This document shows positions 59,301 through 64,000 of a stretch of DNA of 64,000 nucleotides, one piece after another. The position numbers and the translations under genes were made by a program. The DNA is from Apostichopus japonicus. Its lineage: Eukaryota; Echinodermata; Holothuroidea; Aspidochirotida; Stichopodidae. Numbering within the stretch: position 1 is the first letter of the stretch; every line of letters begins with the position of its first letter. The stretch spans positions 9,127,001 to 9,191,000 of the forward strand of contig NC_092563.1 of the NCBI RefSeq assembly GCF_037975245.1, given 5' to 3'. The notes under the pieces are model-generated. The model was not told the origin of the DNA. It saw only the letters and a list, made by a program, of their open reading frames with translations, and made no database searches.

Positions 59301-62284
59301 TGATGAAGTGGGAACTTGAAGCGAAGCAACAAATTCGAAATTCAACTGTCGAGAATATTGAAGGACGGAAAGGAACTTTACTATTAGAACTTGAACATAA
59401 AATGACTGAAGAAATGAGCGAAATACGAGCTACCATTGGCGAAACATTGCAAGAACGAGAATTTGAGAGTGTTCGACACCATTCCACTTTTTTTTACCGT
59501 GATTTAGATCTTTTCGAAAAGAACATTCTAGACACGGTGAAGAAAATGATACAGTTCGAATCCGATATCATCGGCAACGCCACAGTGAAAGAAAACCAAA
59601 TTCTACCAAAGCTTAAGGCGGATTTGCGGAGACAAATTCTTCCGGTTGCAGAAAAGCTGCAAAACGAATTCCTGCAAAGTTACAGTGGTAAGTCTAAAGA
59701 AGAAATATATGAGCAAACAGAAGAGCTCGTGAAGACAACATTTGAAGAAGAGTGGTCCAAATGTATGAGGAATATCGAGCTTGTCCATCCGACAAAAAGT
59801 GAAGAGCGAATTCGGCAAGACATTGAAGCTGACATTTATAGATGTGTCCAGGAGTGTCTGCAACGTAGTAGTCATAGTATGGCAATGAAAGATTTATTGA
59901 ATACACACAGCCTTCAAGGACTTTGTGAAATGACCCCACCTATGAAATCTGAAAGAGATGCAGAGGAAGCATTTCGACTAATAGGACCATGCGATAGAGA
60001 AATGACGAAGTTAGTAGCTGTCTTGCTTGAATCTGTTGAAACGGCATGTGGCAAAAAAGATTTTCAGTTTTCTGAAGAATTCTTGGACAAGGTCAGAAGG
60101 TCACTGGCGAGCATCGTTTCAAAGCATTGCCCAGGATGTAGAGATAAAACAGCTTTGATAGTTATCCTGTCTTGTAACATTGTGAAATCTGCAAATGTCA
60201 CACACAAGCAAAACATTTTGAAAAAGATCATTCAGAAACGGGAATTATTGAACAAATTAAAACAATTTGACGTATGTACGGAGTGGAAAATAAAAGAACA
60301 GTTAACTGCGTGTCTCAAAAGTGAAAAATTGAACTGCGCTTCGAAAGGCACTTTGAAGAGATTGACTAATTGGGTAATAACAGACATGTTTGGCTGGGGA
60401 TCAGACAACAGTGACGAAAATTTCTTGAACAAAGTTCGTGTTAATCTTCATGAAATCACGTCAAGAGTAGACGGAAAGAAGTGGTATTCGTACGAAGCAA
60501 CACGGGATTTCGTTACAATGGTTAGTGAACTATTGAAAACATTGTGTTCGACGGATAAAAAAAAACGTGAGCATCTCCAGTGCGAAGCGTGTGGTTTTTA
60601 CATTCAAGAAGCCGTTCGCTCTGAGATGGATGCTCTAGCTGATCGCGTATCTTGGAATGAAGTGCAAGCATATATGGACATTTTCTCTGTAGACATCATC
60701 GATCAAATGACAAAACTGGTTGCTACTGTCAAGGATCTTGTGCCTGTTGAAGTGGTTGAAATGTTAGTTGGCCTGTCAGAAGAAAACATTCAGAAGTTTG
60801 CCAATATGGTACCTACGGGGGACACACGACACACACTTGATAAGTGCTTCATGATGGAACTACCAATGCTAGAGAGGCAAGACGTCCATATTGTATTATC
60901 TATCGTGGCAGAAGCACGTCAGACGTTTCTTGCGAAGATCAAAAGCAATGGGTCGTTCAATTCCACGATAATGAGGGATATGATTACTTCAATTGACCAG
61001 GAGTTGAGCGCACGTAGAGAATTGGGCCAACAAGAACAAATCGTTGCTATTGCATACTTGTGCTCTTGGGCCTTCCCTATATGTGTTGATGTTCAAACTA
61101 CATTTGAACGTGAAAACAGTGTAACGACGTTACTAGAAAAGGAAAAACACCCTTTGTATCAAGACTTCAAGACGTTATGTGACGGTACATGCAAGGATCA
61201 TATGGCGGCTAAATCGTTTAGCTCTATCATCGAGGAATCTCTGAAGCAATGTCTACAGAATCGAATCTGCACAGCAATGTTTGAGCGATTGAGTAAAGCT
61301 GGCGATGAAATATTCTGCAGCAGACCTCGTTTCTTAAAAGCCGTTTTAGAGAACCTCTGCGAAGAAGAAGATTTTGAAAATTATATTGATTTTCTTAGGC
61401 GACACTCAACATTCCTGCAAACATGGACTTTATCTTTTATTGCCAAAGAATGCTGTGTAGAAACAGAGAATTTTATTCGAATCAAAGATATTGCAATGCA
61501 CGAAATTGGTGAAATACTGAGAGAGACGGGAGAATCACTGGATGCAACATTGCGTTCTTTGCGAGCAGAAAGTGAAGGCGACATTTCCTTTGAAAAGTGG
61601 GTTGAGACCTTTACCGAGTATTTTGAGACATCAGTAAAGTCATCTTTGAACGAAGAAGATATATCTGAAATGAACATGTACACAGTTATAGCCGACTATG
61701 ACGTGTTTGGTGCAGAATGTAAAAATCTTGTTCAGAATACTATGCAACCGAAACTGTTGCAACATGCGGAACTTCCAGATACTAGCTGCATCGAAAATAT
61801 CAAGGAATGGTTTGAAGGCCTTCCCAAACAATTGCATATTGTTCTAGCTCACGCGATGCAGGGATGTGGAACCCAGTGTCCGTTTTGTAAGACGCTTTGT
61901 GACGACACCGTTAAAGAACACAAAGTGCATTTTTCTAATCTACATTTTCCAATTGGTGTTGGTGGTTGGCGAGATCGTTATAGTACACAGCTCGTATGTG
62001 ATACTTGTACTGCAAACGTCGCATCAAGCAGAATGTATTACACATGTCACTGTCTAGGACGAACGTGTGCACATAGTCCAAAACCATACAAGGAATACAG
62101 AATTGATTATCCGGAGTGGGATATCAAACCAATCTCGAATTATGAAGCAACCCTTTACTGGAAGTGGGTGCTTTCGCGGTTTAACGACGACTTTGCAAGG
62201 TACTACAATTGCAAAAGGGCTTCCATTCCATGGGGAACAGTTACAAAGGAAGAGGCCCTATCAAGCATAAGAAATGATACTTGA
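56367..62284 (+). CDS. Gene 2 giant exon: VLIG/URGCP-type very large GTPase
   Basis: A 5,918-nt exon, the same length as in gene 1, to TGA at 62282. Degenerate first G domain with GNPGFSKS at 57059-57082 and NLRGD at 57263-57277; active G domain with GIQSSGKS at 58472-58495 and DTEGL at 58631-58645; long helical region; C-terminal CGTQCPFC and YWKWVLSRFNDDFARYY. Against gene 1, divergence is patchy: about 10 amino-acid differences over the 529 residues spanning the active G domain, but about 40 in the next 235, and about 15 in 59 residues of the Cys-rich tail, where every Cys shown is kept. Intact. Probably a GTP-binding, assembly-forming cytosolic or membrane-tethered protein, by family. Confidence 0.93.
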
Positions 62285-64000
62285 ATTCGATAGACGTTCG
62301 GGCATAGGTTATATGCGTGGCATGGTTAAATATATATTTTCGGGTTTAACTAATAACAATGGGAGGGATCGACCCAGTAGAGGGAGGATATGTGTGTAGG
62401 CATATATGTGCGTGTGTAGGAGGAGTTGGGGTGGGTGCAATCGTTGCATAACAGTCGTGGCTTTTTGTAGAACCGATTGAGATTACAGGAAGAAGTAAAA
62501 TATGTTCAAAAAAAAATAATGTATTTCAACATCTAGTCGAAAATCAAAGGTCCCTGAGTTTATTTTAATTAACTACTTAGGTTAATTATTTTTTACACTA
62601 TTGACTCTGGGCAAACATGGATGGGATAATAACAACATTATTCTTACCAAGACTATTTCCGTGAATGGTATGAATAATTTCTGACTGTAATCGGAATCAC
62701 CATTGTACTAAAAATCGATTATTTTCTTTTTAAGAACGTTTACGTTAACATTTCAATTGTTTGTGCAAGATATTATCCCTTAAAAGTTATCGATGTTATC
62801 GGTTTCCAAATTCAAAACCACATTTGTAAGTCATTACAAATTTCTACAACGTGGAATGGTACTTTATCACACGACTCCATTACAGTTTATCAGACACGCA
62901 TCCAAACTTAGTTTAAGGACTGTCTTTGTTTAATAACTTATACTGCAGCAGTATATTTTAAAATCTTTACGACATTTATTTCGTAACAAGCTTGTTTTGA
63001 TTTCATATTAAACTTTTCGCTATTGAGTTTATGTCTGGGTTTCGATGGGACCTACTTAATAGTTAATATCAAGGAAATCACTTTCGAGCAAGGGATGTTG
63101 AATTATATTAAGAAGACATAATTAAATACATCTCTTTCACAATGTTTTCGTCGTTATAGCATATATGGGAACAAAAGTCACCATAATTTAATATATAACG
63201 TAATTTACTTAATTCAATAACTTGCACAGATAGCACTAGCTTGCTTTCGTATGAAATATTGACACTGTTTGGTCACTTGATGGTTGATACGCCAAGGAAA
63301 GTAACTTTTGCCGTCATGTTTACCTGTGATTTGCGTGTGAATGTGACACATTAGGTTGTAGATATGTTGTCCCATTCAAGAATCTCTTCCAGGTGGCAAG
63401 TTTGACACATGTCTAACATATTTAGGTGAAAGGTTATCTGTTGTTAATTAAAAATAAGTAATTTCATTGACAAAATAAATTCAAGGGAATGGTTGATATG
63501 GCTTATTGAGGTTTCATTTATATAGGCCTATCTATGTAATCTTTATGGTTATCTGGTGTAATACGTGATTTTGCAAGTAGACAAATCCCTTCCAAAGTAC
63601 GTTAATTTTATTACCAACTCTACAGTTTGTTTAACGGAATACCATTTCTTCATGTTTATGTAAGGGAAAAGATTTATGTATACTTGCTGTATTTCTCATA
63701 AATAGGTAAACCGGTTGCGGCAGAAAAAAAACTATTAAGGACTTCAATGTAATGTTTGATATCTACCCGACGATTCGTAAAGCTGGGTTAGGTTTGGTAA
63801 GCCGGGTTTTGTTCTTCTTCATATAACAGTGTTACATAGTTAGACTGGACTTAGTTGGTATGATTAAATAGCCATAATGTGTGGGAAAAAACTTGCAACG
63901 TATTTTATTACATCTTTGGCTGTCTTGGAATGTACGTTTGTATGGTTCTAAGTATGGTGGAAACATTGTGAGTAACAATGTTGTATTGAAGGGCAAAGAT
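62285..64000 (+). other. 3' flank / probable 3' UTR of gene 2
   Basis: Collinear with 37806-39590, with small indels, including about 100 bp near 62730-62900 not seen in gene 1. First AATAAA found at 63474-63479, at the position homologous to the gene 1 candidate. No further gene before the window ends. Confidence 0.35.

Larger units (their letters stand above)
48382..62284 (+). other. Gene 2 model: myristoyl-coiled coil-DED-like-VLIG GTPase
   Basis: Proposed join: 48382-48405, 49501-49528, 50482-50870, 52046-52130, 54022-54111, 54998-55345, 56367-62284. Sum 6,882 nt, a multiple of three, about 2,293 aa. Phases agree at every junction (0, 1, 0, 1, 1, 1). Order: predicted N-myristoyl Gly, basic segment, coiled coil, acidic linker, linker module, DED-like domain, pseudo-G domain, active G domain, Cys-rich tail. 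The complete phase agreement over seven exons is good support; the exon 3 donor is the weakest point. Confidence 0.7.
53495..64000. repeat. Gene-level segmental duplication, unit 2
   Basis: Collinear with 25120-39590 (see unit 1). The two giant exons have identical length, with start and stop offset by exactly 24,479 bp. Unit 2 lacks the AGGTCA repeat and the 297-bp tandem duplication and has lost one linker exon to a microsatellite. The duplication continues to the window edge. Confidence 0.85.

Overview
This is animal nuclear DNA: AT-rich, intron-containing and dense in transposons, with no bacterial-style operons. The gene content (tandem very-large-inducible-GTPase genes with a death-effector-like domain, and EGF-like exons), a foldback element resembling those described from sea urchins, and abundant hAT-type MITEs with G-tract ends suggest an echinoderm. 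A sea cucumber is my best guess, but nothing in the window proves the species.

The core of the window is two tandem paralogous genes on the + strand, each ending in one uninterrupted 5,918-nt exon for a VLIG/URGCP-type giant GTPase. Gene 1 ends at 37805 and gene 2 runs 48382-62284. Each giant exon (31888-37805 and 56367-62284) holds an N-terminal degenerate G domain, a canonical G domain (GIQSSGKS, DTEGL) and the family's Cys-rich C-terminus. A 348-nt exon for a DED-like helical domain (30513-30860; 54998-55345) lies about 1 kb upstream of each. Further upstream are short exons that are mostly phase 1-1. In gene 1 four of them are homologous 28-30-codon linker exons, two on a recent tandem duplication. 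Gene 2 has one linker exon, the stump of a second overrun by an (AT)n microsatellite, a coiled-coil exon, and a first exon reading MGGAASKE, a good N-myristoylation motif. Summed exons stay in frame and predict about 2,293 aa (gene 2) and about 2,306 aa (gene 1, if the MGNKK first exon is right).

Layout. 1-4300: no gene, a 678-bp foldback element and one hAT MITE. 4312-10625 and 13316-19760: two copies of a segmental block, each starting with paired CACGTG boxes and a small ATG exon ending in a splice donor (MGNKK), the candidate duplicated promoter/first exon of gene 1; the rest is nested hAT-like elements and other repeats. 11875-12945: 5'-truncated, frameshifted LINE. 20440-21725: degraded repeat split by a clean hAT insertion. 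22337-37805: exons of gene 1, with a 3.4-kb repeat (25581-28944) packed with AGGTCA nuclear-receptor half-sites inside an intron. 37806-43898: conserved 3' flank, a 297-bp tandem duplication and a second copy of the AGGTCA repeat. 44460-46312: two EGF-like exons of an unrelated gene with a TIR element and LINE fragment in their intron. 46467-48130: a MITE, another LINE fragment and a short tandem duplication. 48382-62284: gene 2. 62285-64000: its 3' flank, homologous to that of gene 1.

Reading of the system: a locally expanding family of predicted innate-immunity giant GTPases. The C-terminal machinery is preserved, while the N-terminal modules (acyl-anchor exon, coiled coil, linker exons) are being reshuffled. 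Because the linker exons are symmetric in phase, they can be gained or lost without breaking the frame.
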